NCBI RefSeq assembly: GCF_000427965.1
Contig: NZ_ATZA01000004.1
Coordinates: 1-64,000 of the forward strand
From: Olivibacter sitiensis DSM 17696
Lineage (GTDB): Bacteria > Bacteroidota > Bacteroidia > Sphingobacteriales > Sphingobacteriaceae
Direction: 5' to 3'
DNA: 64,000 nt
Shown: piece by piece, positions 44,538 through 52,749 of the stretch
Position numbering within the stretch: the first letter of the stretch is position 1
How the letters are laid out: each line of letters begins with the position of its first letter
Position numbers and translations under genes: made by a program
The notes under the pieces: model-generated
Told to the model about the DNA's origin: nothing
What the model saw: the letters and a program-made list of their open reading frames with translations, nothing else
The model's database searches: none

Positions 44538-46190
44538 ATGCTCAAAAGACTGTCCATACACAATTACGCATTGATAGACCAACTTGAAATTGAGCCCAGC
44601 GCCGGACTCAATATACTTACCGGAGAGACAGGAGCGGGCAAATCCATCGTATTGGGTGCGTTATCGCTCATCTTGGGACAAAGAGCCGAAAGCAAGTATT
44701 TCTTCAATCAGGCAAAGAAATGCATCATAGAAGGCAGGTTCGATATTGGCCATTATGATCTGAAGGATTTTTTTGACGAACAAGAACTGGATTACGAAAA
44801 CGAGACCATATTGAGACGTGAAATCAGTGCCGACGGAAAATCGCGCGCTTTTATCAACGACACTCCCGTGACGCTCAATCAGTTGAAAAGCCTAGGCGAA
44901 AAACTAATAGATATTCATTCGCAACATGCTACACAGGAGCTCAACACAGAATCCTTCCAGCTACTCACCCTAGATAGTGTCGCACAAAACGGCGTCTTAC
45001 TCCAGGACTATAAATCCCATTTTTCGCAATACAAACAGGTACAAAAGGCCTTGCAACAACTGAGAGAGCAGGTGCAACAGGCAAAAACGGAGGCAGATTA
45101 TCACCAGTTTCTCTACAATGAGCTGGAAGCAGCCAAGTTGCAAGCCGACGAGCAGGTGCCATTGGAGCAGGAACAACAGCAGCTAAGCCATGCGGAAGAA
45201 ATAAAAAGAGCCCTTCTGGAGGGCGCCTATGCCCTCGGCGAGCAAGAAGAGTCCGCCCTTAGCCTGATGCGAAGTGCCTTGCACCAGCTTAGGCAAATAG
45301 AGCCTTACCTTCCACTTGCACCAGAATTGGCCGAACGCCTTAATTCCTCCATCATAGAGGTGAAGGACATTGCGGACGAAATGTCTCGCTTGGAGAGCGG
45401 AACGCTCTTTGATCAACAAAGGCTGGAAGAAGTATCGGAAAGACTCAGCCTCATCTACAATCTTCAACAAAAACACCATGTAGATGATGTCAGCCACCTG
45501 CTGTCCATACAGCAAGAGCTGAGCGAAAAACTCGGGGCCATCACCGACAACGAGGAAGAATTGACCCATCTGGAAACGGAAAGTAGCAGGCTATATGCCA
45601 AATGCGAGGAACTTGCCTTGCAATTGAGCGAGGCGAGAAAAAACAGCATAGCCAAAGTATCCGAATTTATCCTGGACACTTTAGCGGAAGTGGGCATGCC
45701 CAATAGCCAACTCCATATCGAATTGACTTATTCAGATGATTTACGGCCTACCGGGAGGGACCACGTTCGTTTTCTCTTCTCTGCCAATAAAGGGCAACAA
45801 GCACAACCACTCAACAAGGTAGCCTCGGGAGGAGAGCTATCACGCCTCATGCTTGCCATCAAAGCATTGGTAGCCAATACTTCGGCCCTGCCTACCATCA
45901 TTTTTGACGAGATAGACACCGGCATTTCTGGGGAAGTGGCGCTCAAGGTAGGCGATGTTATGGAAAAAATGGCTCAGCATATGCAGGTCATAGCCATCAC
46001 CCACTTGCCCCAAATTGCTGCCAAGGGAACCACTCACTACAAGGTATACAAGGAAGACCGAGAAGAGAAAACACTGACAAACATGAAAGTATTGGCTCAA
46101 AAAGAGCGTATACTGGAAATCGCTCAAATGCTGAGCGGGAGCAACCCGGGTGATGCGGCAATACAACATGCAAAAGAATTGTTAGAATAA
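44538..46190 (+). CDS. recN: DNA repair protein RecN
   Basis: RecN is an SMC-like ATPase acting early in double-strand break repair. The 550-residue product has Walker A GETGAGKS (29-36), a long coiled coil (about 150-375) with a short hinge, and the C-terminal signature ASGGELSRLM with Walker B FDEIDTGISG. All motifs are intact and the length is normal. It is coupled to the DUF4835 gene (11-bp gap). No LexA-type site could be recognised upstream. Confidence 0.96.
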   Translation: MLKRLSIHNYALIDQLEIEPSAGLNILTGETGAGKSIVLGALSLILGQRAESKYFFNQAKKCIIEGRFDIGHYDLKDFFDEQELDYENETILRREISADGKSRAFINDTPVTLNQLKSLGEKLIDIHSQHATQELNTESFQLLTLDSVAQNGVLLQDYKSHFSQYKQVQKALQQLREQVQQAKTEADYHQFLYNELEAAKLQADEQVPLEQEQQQLSHAEEIKRALLEGAYALGEQEESALSLMRSALHQLRQIEPYLPLAPELAERLNSSIIEVKDIADEMSRLESGTLFDQQRLEEVSERLSLIYNLQQKHHVDDVSHLLSIQQELSEKLGAITDNEEELTHLETESSRLYAKCEELALQLSEARKNSIAKVSEFILDTLAEVGMPNSQLHIELTYSDDLRPTGRDHVRFLFSANKGQQAQPLNKVASGGELSRLMLAIKALVANTSALPTIIFDEIDTGISGEVALKVGDVMEKMAQHMQVIAITHLPQIAAKGTTHYKVYKEDREEKTLTNMKVLAQKERILEIAQMLSGSNPGDAAIQHAKELLE

Positions 46191-46340
46191 ATCCTCCAAG
46201 GAATGAACAACTCAGCTGCTTCGTCGCCACCAAGGATGCCATTGAGCACTTACACTCACAAATAATTATTTCCGAATGAAAAAAAACTGTACTTTTACCA
46301 GATTAAAAACATTAAGACTTAAAGTAAAACAAAAATAACT

Positions 46341-47162
46341 ATGGCTTATAACCTATTGAAAGGGAAAAGAGGGATCATCTCGGGAGCACTGAACTCCAAT
46401 TCAATTGCATGGAAAGTAGCAGAAAAAGCACATGAAGAAGGCGCCAGCTTCGTACTGACAAATGCCCCCATCGCCATGCGCATGGGAGAGCTCAATGAGC
46501 TTGCTGAAAAAACAGGAGCTGAAATAATTGCTGCCGATGCAACCAGCACCGACGACCTGACGAACCTATTTACCAAGTCTCAGGAAATACTGGGTGGAAA
46601 AATCGACTTTGTACTTCACTCTATAGGCATGAGCGTTAATGTACGTAAAAACATTCCTTATACAGAAGCCAATTACGATTTCTTCCAAAAGGGGATAGAC
46701 ATATCTGCCCTGTCCCTGCACCGCATGTTGGCCGCCGCCAAAAAGCTGGATGCAATCAATGAATGGGGAAGCGTGGTAGCCCTTACCTACTCGGCAGCAC
46801 AGCGCACCTATCCATTTTACAATGACATGGCAGACATTAAGGCGATGCTTGAATCCATTGCCCGCAGCTTCGGCTACCATTATGGCGTAGAAAAGAAAGT
46901 AAGGATCAATACCGTCTCACAATCGCCTACCAAAACAACGGCGGGCTCCGGCATCAAGGGATTTGGCGATTTCTTCGATTATGCCGACGCCATCTCTCCA
47001 CTGGGCAACGCAAGCGCGGAAGACTGTGCCAATTATTGCATTACCTTATTCTCCGACCTTACACGTATGGTTACCATGCAAAACCTCTATCATGACGGAG
47101 GCTATACTTCTACCGGAGTAAGTACCAAAGTATTGGAAAAACTGGGAATTGGGGGAGAGTAA
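46341..47162 (+). CDS. fabI: Enoyl-[acyl-carrier-protein] reductase FabI
   Basis: FabI catalyses the last reduction in each round of fatty-acid elongation with NADH. The 273-residue protein has the FabI-type N-terminus GALNSNSIAW, the Tyr-x6-Lys catalytic pair in PFYNDMADIKAML, and SPTKTTAGSGI near the substrate-binding loop. Two hairpins follow the stop, the second with a short T run. It is transcribed separately from the heptose operon downstream. Confidence 0.95.
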   Translation: MAYNLLKGKRGIISGALNSNSIAWKVAEKAHEEGASFVLTNAPIAMRMGELNELAEKTGAEIIAADATSTDDLTNLFTKSQEILGGKIDFVLHSIGMSVNVRKNIPYTEANYDFFQKGIDISALSLHRMLAAAKKLDAINEWGSVVALTYSAAQRTYPFYNDMADIKAMLESIARSFGYHYGVEKKVRINTVSQSPTKTTAGSGIKGFGDFFDYADAISPLGNASAEDCANYCITLFSDLTRMVTMQNLYHDGGYTSTGVSTKVLEKLGIGGE

Positions 47163-47208
47163 AAACAATACACACTCGTCCGTTTCTAAACGAGTGATTT
47201 AATATAGG

Positions 47209-47237
47209 CCCATTCCTGAAAACAGGAATGGGCTTTA
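47209..47237 (+). terminator. Terminator after fabI
   Basis: GCCCATTCCTG pairs with CAGGAATGGGC around a 4-nt loop, followed by TTTA. A second, weaker hairpin lies at 47173-47198. Confidence 0.75.
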
Positions 47238-47320
47238 CTACTTAATGCAATTTGCGGGATATATGGCTCGCCCAATCTCGACAAATTTCCTTTAATTGCG
47301 ATCTTGGGTTACTACCTTCT

Positions 47321-48283
47321 ATGAAAGCATATATCAAAATGAAAGAAAGTAATATAATCGTCATTGGCGATGTGATGATAGACCATTACATTTATGGCAA
47401 ATGCGAGCGCATATCGCCAGAGGCTCCAGTGCCAATAGTCAACCAAACGAAGGAAAGCTATACCCTTGGCGGTGCAGGCAACGTGATCGAAAACCTCGGG
47501 GCTTTTGGCATACCTGCCTTTTTGCTTTCCATATGCGGCGATGACAACTCCGCCCACCGCCTGGACACATTGCTCCAAGCAAAAGCAGCGGACTCGTACT
47601 TCCTTGCAAGAGATAAGGAGCGGCCCACCACCGTCAAGACCCGGATATTGGCTGGTAACCATCAGATGCTCCGCATAGACCGCGAATGCGTCCAAGCTCC
47701 CTCTCCCGCATTGAGCGAACTCCTACTGAATGAGCTAAAAAAACGTTTGGACAAAGCGCACATTGTCATCCTATCGGATTACTGCAAGGGGCTTTTCAGC
47801 ACAGAGCTAGCGCATGATGTCGTGAAACTATGCAAAGCCCAAGGAGCAATCACCTTGCTCGACTCCAAGCAAAAGCACATCGAACGCTTCAAAGGTGTTG
47901 ACATCGTCAAACCGAACAAAAAAGAGGCGGCAGCCATGTCGGGCATAGAGATTACCGACAACAGCAGCTTGGAAGCTGCCTGCAAGACCATCGCCGAAAA
48001 AACGGACTGCCGCGCCGTAGTGGTTACCCTATCAGAAGAAGGAATGGCAATATACCAAGATCAACGGCTAGAGATTATTCCCACCAAGGCGATGGAAGTA
48101 TTTGATGTAACGGGTGCCGGCGACACGGTCATTGCCGCTATAGCCTATGCTCTGTCTGCCAATAAGACCTTGCAGGAAGCCTGCGACTTTGCCAATCACG
48201 CTGCGGCCGTCGTAGTTGCCAAAACGGGCAGTGCTACGGCTACCCTAACAGAAATCGATAACATGAAAAAAAGATGGCTATGA
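47321..48283 (+). CDS. hldA: D-glycero-beta-D-manno-heptose-7-phosphate kinase-like (HldA/RfaE1 domain)
   Basis: A PfkB-family kinase, about 320 residues from the ATG at 47321 (47339 is also possible; the frame extends further upstream without conserved sequence). It has IGDVMIDHYIYG, the GGAGNVIENLGAFG loop and the catalytic DVTGAGDTVIAA anion hole. It corresponds to the kinase domain of bifunctional HldE, here a separate gene as in Pseudomonas-type two-gene arrangements. It phosphorylates heptose 7-phosphate at C1 on the way to ADP-heptose for LPS inner core. It is followed by gmhA with a 10-bp overlap. Confidence 0.9.
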   Translation: MKAYIKMKESNIIVIGDVMIDHYIYGKCERISPEAPVPIVNQTKESYTLGGAGNVIENLGAFGIPAFLLSICGDDNSAHRLDTLLQAKAADSYFLARDKERPTTVKTRILAGNHQMLRIDRECVQAPSPALSELLLNELKKRLDKAHIVILSDYCKGLFSTELAHDVVKLCKAQGAITLLDSKQKHIERFKGVDIVKPNKKEAAAMSGIEITDNSSLEAACKTIAEKTDCRAVVVTLSEEGMAIYQDQRLEIIPTKAMEVFDVTGAGDTVIAAIAYALSANKTLQEACDFANHAAAVVVAKTGSATATLTEIDNMKKRWL

Positions 48284-48846
48284 AAACATATTCCTTTATC
48301 CTTTCCATAGATGATCACATAGGGCTTATTACTTCCTTAAGGGAATCCCTGCTGCCATTGATAGAAAAAGTAGCGGGGGAAATAGGTCAATCAATACAAA
48401 AAGGCAATAAAGTCCTACTTATAGGCAATGGAGGCAGTGCTGCAGATGCACAGCACATCGCCGCCGAGTTTACCGGCAGGTTCGTAAAGGAACGTAGGCC
48501 CTTGCCCGCCATTGCCCTAACAACCGATACATCTGCACTTACCGCCATCGCAAACGACTATGGCTATCAACAGGTTTTTGCCAGGCAGGTAGCCGCCCTA
48601 GGGCAAGGGGGAGATATACTGATCGCCATCTCTACCAGCGGAAATAGTCCCAGCATACTGGAAGCGGTAGAAGTAGCCAAAGAAAAAGGGATCAAGACCA
48701 TCGGCCTCACGGGAAAAGATGGAGGTACGCTGGGCCAGATCTGCGATATGCACATAAACATTCCCCACCAAGCTACGGCACGTGTACAGGAAATGCATAT
48801 CCTCATTGGCCATCTCCTTTGCGAATATGTAGATTCACTTTATTAA
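48274..48846 (+). CDS. gmhA: Sedoheptulose-7-phosphate isomerase GmhA
   Basis: GmhA converts sedoheptulose 7-phosphate to D-glycero-D-manno-heptose 7-phosphate, the first step of heptose synthesis. The 190-residue SIS-domain protein has GNKVLLIGNGGSAADAQHIAAEF split over residues about 45-67 and ISTSGNSPSILEA. Metal and active-site residues (Glu and His of the C-terminal helix region, AQVQEMHILIGH-like stretch) look conserved. It overlaps the kinase gene by 10 bp; the start at 48274 and a second ATG at 48280 are both usable. Confidence 0.95.
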   Translation: MAMKTYSFILSIDDHIGLITSLRESLLPLIEKVAGEIGQSIQKGNKVLLIGNGGSAADAQHIAAEFTGRFVKERRPLPAIALTTDTSALTAIANDYGYQQVFARQVAALGQGGDILIAISTSGNSPSILEAVEVAKEKGIKTIGLTGKDGGTLGQICDMHINIPHQATARVQEMHILIGHLLCEYVDSLY

Positions 48847-48865
48847 ATAGGCAGAAGAGAACACA

Positions 48866-49363
48866 ATGGCAACAGAAATAGATAAACTACTGGATTCAAA
48901 GTTCTTGAAAAAAAAGGATGCGGTCCACCTGGTAAAACAATGGAAATCAGAAGGCAAGCATGTTGTCTTTACCAATGGCTGTTTCGACCTGTTGCATCCC
49001 GGGCACCTCAACTACCTGTTGGAAGCAGCCAATCTGGGCGATAAATTGGTGATAGGCCTCAATGCCGATGCCTCCGTCAGTAGGTTGAAAGGGCCAACAC
49101 GACCTGTCAACAATGAGCGCAACAGGGCTGCAATACTTGCTGCGCTGTATTTCGTTGACATGATCGTACTGTTTGAGGAGGATACGCCATTGGAATTGAT
49201 ACAATCGCTGAGTCCAGACGTATTGGTGAAAGGCGGCGACTATAACTTGGGAAATATAGTTGGTGCCAGGGAAGTGCTGGCAAATGGCGGAGAAGTCAAG
49301 GTATTGAAGTTCTTGGAGGGATATTCGTCCAGTTCTTTGATCGCAAAGATAAGGCAGCCGTAA
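48866..49363 (+). CDS. rfaE2: ADP-heptose synthase nucleotidyltransferase domain (RfaE2/HldC-like)
   Basis: A 165-residue cytidylyltransferase-fold protein with the HxGH-type motif NGCFDLLHPGHLNYL (about 38-52) and a C-terminal EGYSSSSLIAKI motif (about 150-162). It adds AMP to heptose 1-phosphate, producing ADP-heptose. In Enterobacteria this domain is fused to the kinase; here it is a separate gene, directly followed by gmhB with zero spacing after the stop codon. The partner epimerase (hldD) is not in the window. Confidence 0.92.
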   Translation: MATEIDKLLDSKFLKKKDAVHLVKQWKSEGKHVVFTNGCFDLLHPGHLNYLLEAANLGDKLVIGLNADASVSRLKGPTRPVNNERNRAAILAALYFVDMIVLFEEDTPLELIQSLSPDVLVKGGDYNLGNIVGAREVLANGGEVKVLKFLEGYSSSSLIAKIRQP

Positions 49364-49867
49364 ATGAAAAAAAGAGCGCTATTTCTGGACAGAGACGGAA
49401 TCATCAACCTAGACAAGGGTTATGTGCACCGTATCGCAGATTTTGACTTTGTGGATGGCATCTTTGACCTATGTACATATTTTCAAGAGAGGGGGTATCT
49501 CCTCATCGTCGTCACCAACCAGTCGGGCATTGCGCGAGGCTATTATACCGAAAAGGATTTCCAAATCCTTAGCGGCTGGATGAACGAAAAATTCGAGGAA
49601 AAAAACATCCATATTGCCAAAGTTTATTATTGTCCCGACCATCCCGACATCACAGGTCCTAGCCAGCGCAGAAAGCCCAATCCGGGCATGTTGCTGGAAG
49701 CAGCACAAGAATTTGACCTAGATCTAAGCACTTCCGTGATGATAGGCGACAAGGAAAGTGATATGCTGGCTGCAGAAAATGCAGGAGTAACCTTGCGTTT
49801 GCTACTTGGCAAAAAACCAAATATTTATCGAGAGTTCCTGGAAAAAGCAAGTGAACACAAAATTTGA
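49364..49867 (+). CDS. gmhB: Heptose bisphosphate phosphatase GmhB-like (HAD family)
   Basis: A 167-residue HAD phosphatase with the DxD motif FLDRDGIIN (Asp9 and Asp11), the conserved TNQSGIARGYY segment and GDKESDMLAAENAGV, typical of GmhB. The zinc-binding loop YYCPDHPDI is present in part. It removes the C7 phosphate from heptose 1,7-bisphosphate between the kinase and nucleotidyltransferase steps. It is the last gene of the four-gene operon, starting one base after the previous stop codon. Confidence 0.93.
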   Translation: MKKRALFLDRDGIINLDKGYVHRIADFDFVDGIFDLCTYFQERGYLLIVVTNQSGIARGYYTEKDFQILSGWMNEKFEEKNIHIAKVYYCPDHPDITGPSQRRKPNPGMLLEAAQEFDLDLSTSVMIGDKESDMLAAENAGVTLRLLLGKKPNIYREFLEKASEHKI

Positions 49868-50062
49868 ACGGTTCCCTTTCGTTCCGTCGTCTATTTCCCC
49901 TTGATTTATTTATAGCGTGAATGATGGCACCTATCCCCCTGCCATTTCAACGGATTGTCAATAATATATTGGCGTGGTAGGGTTGCCCGTTTCGGACGGC
50001 GGGGAGCTGAACCGTAAACCGGGATTTGCATAGGCAGTATCACTATAATCGGCTGGAATGCT

Positions 50063-50070
50063 TATATTTG
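50063..50070 (+). promoter_or_regulatory. -7 promoter box for the Rpn-family gene
   Basis: TATATTTG matches the consensus and lies 15 nt before the ATG at 50086. No TTG element at the expected place. Confidence 0.5.
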
Positions 50071-50085
50071 CGTTATACTGGACCA

Positions 50086-51006
50086 ATGATTATAATGGCA
50101 AGAAAGCGACTGGATATCCTGTGGAAAGGCATACTCGAAGACCTGTTCATCGAGTTCCTTCGCTTCATGGTACCAAATGCCGATGAGATCTTCGATTTCG
50201 AGCGGGGTCTGGATTTTCTCGACAAGGAAATGGAGCAGCTTTTTCCTCCCGAGGGAGACGAGTTCTCCCTCAAGGTGGTGGACAAATTGGCGCGGGTGTA
50301 CAGGCGCACGGGCGAGGAGGAATGGGTACTCATTCACGTGGAAGTACAGCACCAGTACCGCAACAACCTGGCCAGGAGGATGCTGGACTACTACGTGCGG
50401 ATAAGGGACAAGTACGGCGTGTCCATCACGGCCTTTGCCATCCTCACCGAGGCTAGCACCAGGCAGCGGCCCGACACCTACGAGGAGGGCTTCCTTGGCA
50501 CCAGACTTCGCTATACGTTCAATACCTTTAAGGTTTCCCGGCAGACAGACGAGGAGCTGTTGGCCAATGGTAATCCCTTTGCGCTGGTGGTGCTGATAGC
50601 CAAGACGGCCTTTGCGGGCAGCAACATGAAGGAAAGCGGGCAGCGTGACGGTGCGTTACTGGCCGCAAAGGACAGGCTGATGCGCGAACTGGTATCGCGC
50701 GGCATGCCCACCGAGAAGATCAGGGTGCTTATGAACTTCCTCACCTACTATGTACATTTTGAGGATGAGGAAATAAGTGCTATCTTTGAGGAACACAAAA
50801 GGGAAATAATAGGAAGGAGCGAAACCATGGGTATAGAGGAACAATTGCTGGACATAGCCCGAAAGGAAGAACGTGCCAAAGCCGAAGCCGAGAAATTGGC
50901 CGAGAAAAACAAAGCCGCCAAGAAAATGCTACAAAGCGGTTTTGATGTGCAGCTAGTGGCGGACATCCTTGATATGACAGTAGAACAGGTGGAGAAGCTG
51001 AAATAG
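50086..51006 (+). CDS. Rpn-family PD-(D/E)XK nuclease/putative transposase-related protein
   Basis: The product is about 306 residues from the ATG at 50086 (50095 also fits); the promoter box makes the upstream in-frame codons unlikely. The N-terminal domain matches the Rpn/PD-(D/E)XK family: GILEDLFIEFL, then the catalytic elements Asp66 (VVDKLARV) and Glu86-x-Gln88 in VLIHVEVQHQ. The middle part contains FAILTEAST and RYTFNTFKV. The C-terminus is a coiled coil with a repeated KAEAEKLAEKNKA stretch and a small helical domain (VQLVADILDMTVEQVEKL). These proteins promote recombination and are often multicopy; the gene is G+C richer than its neighbours, hinting at mobility. A terminator follows. 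Confidence 0.85.
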   Translation: MIIMARKRLDILWKGILEDLFIEFLRFMVPNADEIFDFERGLDFLDKEMEQLFPPEGDEFSLKVVDKLARVYRRTGEEEWVLIHVEVQHQYRNNLARRMLDYYVRIRDKYGVSITAFAILTEASTRQRPDTYEEGFLGTRLRYTFNTFKVSRQTDEELLANGNPFALVVLIAKTAFAGSNMKESGQRDGALLAAKDRLMRELVSRGMPTEKIRVLMNFLTYYVHFEDEEISAIFEEHKREIIGRSETMGIEEQLLDIARKEERAKAEAEKLAEKNKAAKKMLQSGFDVQLVADILDMTVEQVEKLK

Positions 51007-51025
51007 ACTTTTCTTAGCTATATTC

Positions 51026-51049
51026 AAAAGCCACCTTATGGCGGCTTTT
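51026..51049 (+). terminator. Terminator after the Rpn-family gene
   Basis: AAAAGCC pairs with GGCTTTT around a short inner stem and loop, followed by TG. The T run is short. Confidence 0.55.
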
Positions 51050-51097
51050 GTTGTCTGTAAATCTTTTGAAAATATTGAACTGAAGTTACGCCAAAAA

Positions 51098-51326
51098 AAT
51101 GTAAACCTGCGCAAGCGTAGGTTAAAGACACCACGCAAAGGCCACGGACACCACCAAGAAAGTCAGCAAGCTCAACTTGCAGGATACGACCTTTCAATTG
51201 CAGGAGGTGGGGGTGAGCACATGCAAGTACTACCCTTGGTTCAAATATGTTTCGGCCTTTCAATTGCAGGAGGTGGGGGTGAGCACGGGGTATCAGACTA
51301 TTTCCAAGGAAAGAGCTAGCGGGTAA
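51098..51326 (+). pseudogene. N-terminal remnant of a SusC/RagA receptor gene
   Basis: This stretch is similar to the 5' part of the intact susC gene at 53104: the first 45 bases or so (TGTAAACCTGCGC, AAAGACACCACGCAAAGGCC) are nearly identical, then the frame reads [21 protein letters not shown] and VSTGYQTISKERASG before a stop, equivalent to the [18 protein letters not shown] region there. It has an in-frame stop in the signal-peptide part, a frameshift, and an internal 66-bp duplication (copies of a 31-bp piece at 51190-51220 and 51256-51286). It cannot encode a receptor. It is likely the residue of a deleted or recombined SusC gene. Confidence 0.8.
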
Positions 51327-51331
51327 CTCAC

Positions 51332-51342
51332 TTTGCCAATAG
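51332..51342 (+). promoter_or_regulatory. TTTGCCAATAG motif before the MNT-HEPN gene
   Basis: The 11-mer occurs at 51332-51342, 20 nt before the start codon, and again at 52739-52749 over the susC promoter. The half-site TTTGCCAAA forms a palindrome at 52634-52652. It is a candidate binding site shared by the three units. Confidence 0.5.
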
Positions 51343-51361
51343 ATTTCCCTATCTTTACCTC

Positions 51362-52225
51362 ATGAGAACCGATATTTCACATTTGCCAAACATCAAGCAG
51401 GATGAAATCAGACGGATCACCGAAATCATCAAGGATGTAACAAAACCGGAGATGATCATCCTCTTTGGCAGCTATGCCAAGGGCAACTATGTGGAACATC
51501 GCTATGTGTCAGAAGGTATCAAATACGAGTATATCAGCGACTATGACTTTCTGGCAATAACGAAAGGTGATCCAGAGAAAGTGCACCTGCAGGAAAATCA
51601 AATCCTAGAATTGACGGACGGGTTTATCCCGCCGGTAAATCTGGAAATACACGGGCTGGATTATGTCAACAAAGGGCTGGAATGGGGTGAATATTTTTGG
51701 GTAGATATCGTTGCCGAAGGCATCGTTTTGTATGATAGGGGAACCATTCAATTTGCAGATCCCAAGGAACTGACGAGCGCAGAGAAAAAGGAAAAAGCAC
51801 AACGGTATTTTGACACATGGTTTTTCCAAGGCAGCGAATTTTTAGAGGGAGCACACTTTTATCTCAATAGAAGCAATTTAAAAATCGCCTTATTTCAACT
51901 CCATCAAGCAGCAGAAAGTTTGTTTAATACCATTTTGCTGGTCTTCTCTGGCTATAAACCCAAGACGCACAACCTTTGGAAGCTGCGCAAAAAGTCCAAG
52001 CCACATTCCGAAACGCTGTTCCTTCTGTTCAGGACGGAGACCGATAAAAGTGAAAAACAACTATTTGAATTGCTAAAACAGGGATACATAGATGCGCGAT
52101 ACGGGCAGGATTTTCATATTGTTGAAAAGGACTTGTTGATTTTGATCAAAAGAGTTAGCCTCATGGTGTCCCTTGTGGAGAAAATATGCCGGCTGCATAT
52201 ACTTGAACTTGGCAAGGAGCCATAA
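51362..52225 (+). CDS. Nucleotidyltransferase (MNT) and HEPN domain protein
   Basis: A 287-residue fusion of two domains. Residues about 25-110 form a minimal nucleotidyltransferase with LFGSYAKG (36-41) and the acid pair in SDYDFL (Asp60, Asp62). Residues about 130-280 form a helical HEPN domain (ALFQLHQAAESLFNTILLVFSGYKPKTHNLWKL region, split). Such MNT-HEPN pairs are known as toxin-antitoxin modules when encoded separately; here they are fused and lie in front of a susC operon, so an RNA- or protein-modifying role is possible. I saw no clear R-x4-6-H RNase motif. An HTH protein gene converges on its 3' end. Confidence 0.85.
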   Translation: MRTDISHLPNIKQDEIRRITEIIKDVTKPEMIILFGSYAKGNYVEHRYVSEGIKYEYISDYDFLAITKGDPEKVHLQENQILELTDGFIPPVNLEIHGLDYVNKGLEWGEYFWVDIVAEGIVLYDRGTIQFADPKELTSAEKKEKAQRYFDTWFFQGSEFLEGAHFYLNRSNLKIALFQLHQAAESLFNTILLVFSGYKPKTHNLWKLRKKSKPHSETLFLLFRTETDKSEKQLFELLKQGYIDARYGQDFHIVEKDLLILIKRVSLMVSLVEKICRLHILELGKEP

Positions 52226-52232
52226 GCTCTGT

Positions 52233-52634
52233 TTATTTGTTTTTCTTCCGTTTGATGAGGGTATTTGACTGGGCGGATTCTTTAAGCAACTGATTTTCCT
52301 CTTTCAGTATCATGATTTTTCTTTCATAGTCCTTCAGGAGATCTTCTTTTCGTTCTATAATGCCTCTAAGCTCTTGATTTTCCATGGTCAACTTATGTGA
52401 ATCAATTTTCGAAATAGAGCTTAAGGGCTCGAAGTCATAATAATATTGGAAGAAGTCATGATTAAAAGCCTTGCAGAAGGTTAGTAGCACTTCGGTGTTG
52501 ATGCTAGATTTTTTGATTATACGGTAGTAGTTCTGTTTGGTCATATGCAGTTTCTGCAAACAGAAAGTATCCATGTTGTCAATTTTTACATTGGCTACAA
52601 AATCTCTTATAATATTGCCGATATGAATATCCAT
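52233..52634 (-). CDS. HTH/coiled-coil protein, possible regulator
   Basis: A 133-residue protein. The first 65 residues look like a Cro/C1-type helix-turn-helix without a firm family (IIRDFVANVKIDNMDTFCLQKLHMTKQNYYRIIKKSS, split), with CKAFNHDFFQYYYDF after it. Residues about 75-125 form a coiled coil (ELRGIIERKEDLLKDYERK). No signal peptide. Its start codon abuts a perfect palindrome (52634-52652), consistent with autoregulation. It is divergent from the susC leader promoter and convergent with the MNT-HEPN gene (7 bp between stops). A local regulator is the most natural reading, not proven. Confidence 0.75.
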   Translation of the reverse strand: MDIHIGNIIRDFVANVKIDNMDTFCLQKLHMTKQNYYRIIKKSSINTEVLLTFCKAFNHDFFQYYYDFEPLSSISKIDSHKLTMENQELRGIIERKEDLLKDYERKIMILKEENQLLKESAQSNTLIKRKKNK

Positions 52635-52652
52635 TTGCCAAAGTTTGGCAAA
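52634..52652 (-). promoter_or_regulatory. Palindrome at the start of the HTH gene
   Basis: TTTGCCAAA and TTTGGCAAA are exact inverted copies around one G. It begins at the first base pair of the start codon of the HTH gene. Its half-site is shared with the motifs at 51332 and 52739. Confidence 0.6.
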
Positions 52653-52711
52653 GGCATTTACTTAATTCAATAAATAAATACACAATATAATTACATATAG
52701 TAAACATTTTA

Positions 52712-52749
52712 TTGCTTTTTGACTATATATGTGTTATATTTGCCAATAG
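52712..52749 (+). promoter_or_regulatory. Promoter of the susC operon with overlapping operator motif
   Basis: TTG (52712-52714) and TATATTTG (52735-52742) are 20 nt apart, an excellent match. TTTGCCAATAG (52739-52749) overlaps the box and continues past it, so a factor binding there would compete with RNA polymerase. Confidence 0.7.

Noticed and set aside
51190-51286. CRISPR-like repeat
   Set aside because: There are only two copies of a 31-bp piece, which encode a SusC motif; no array or cas genes.
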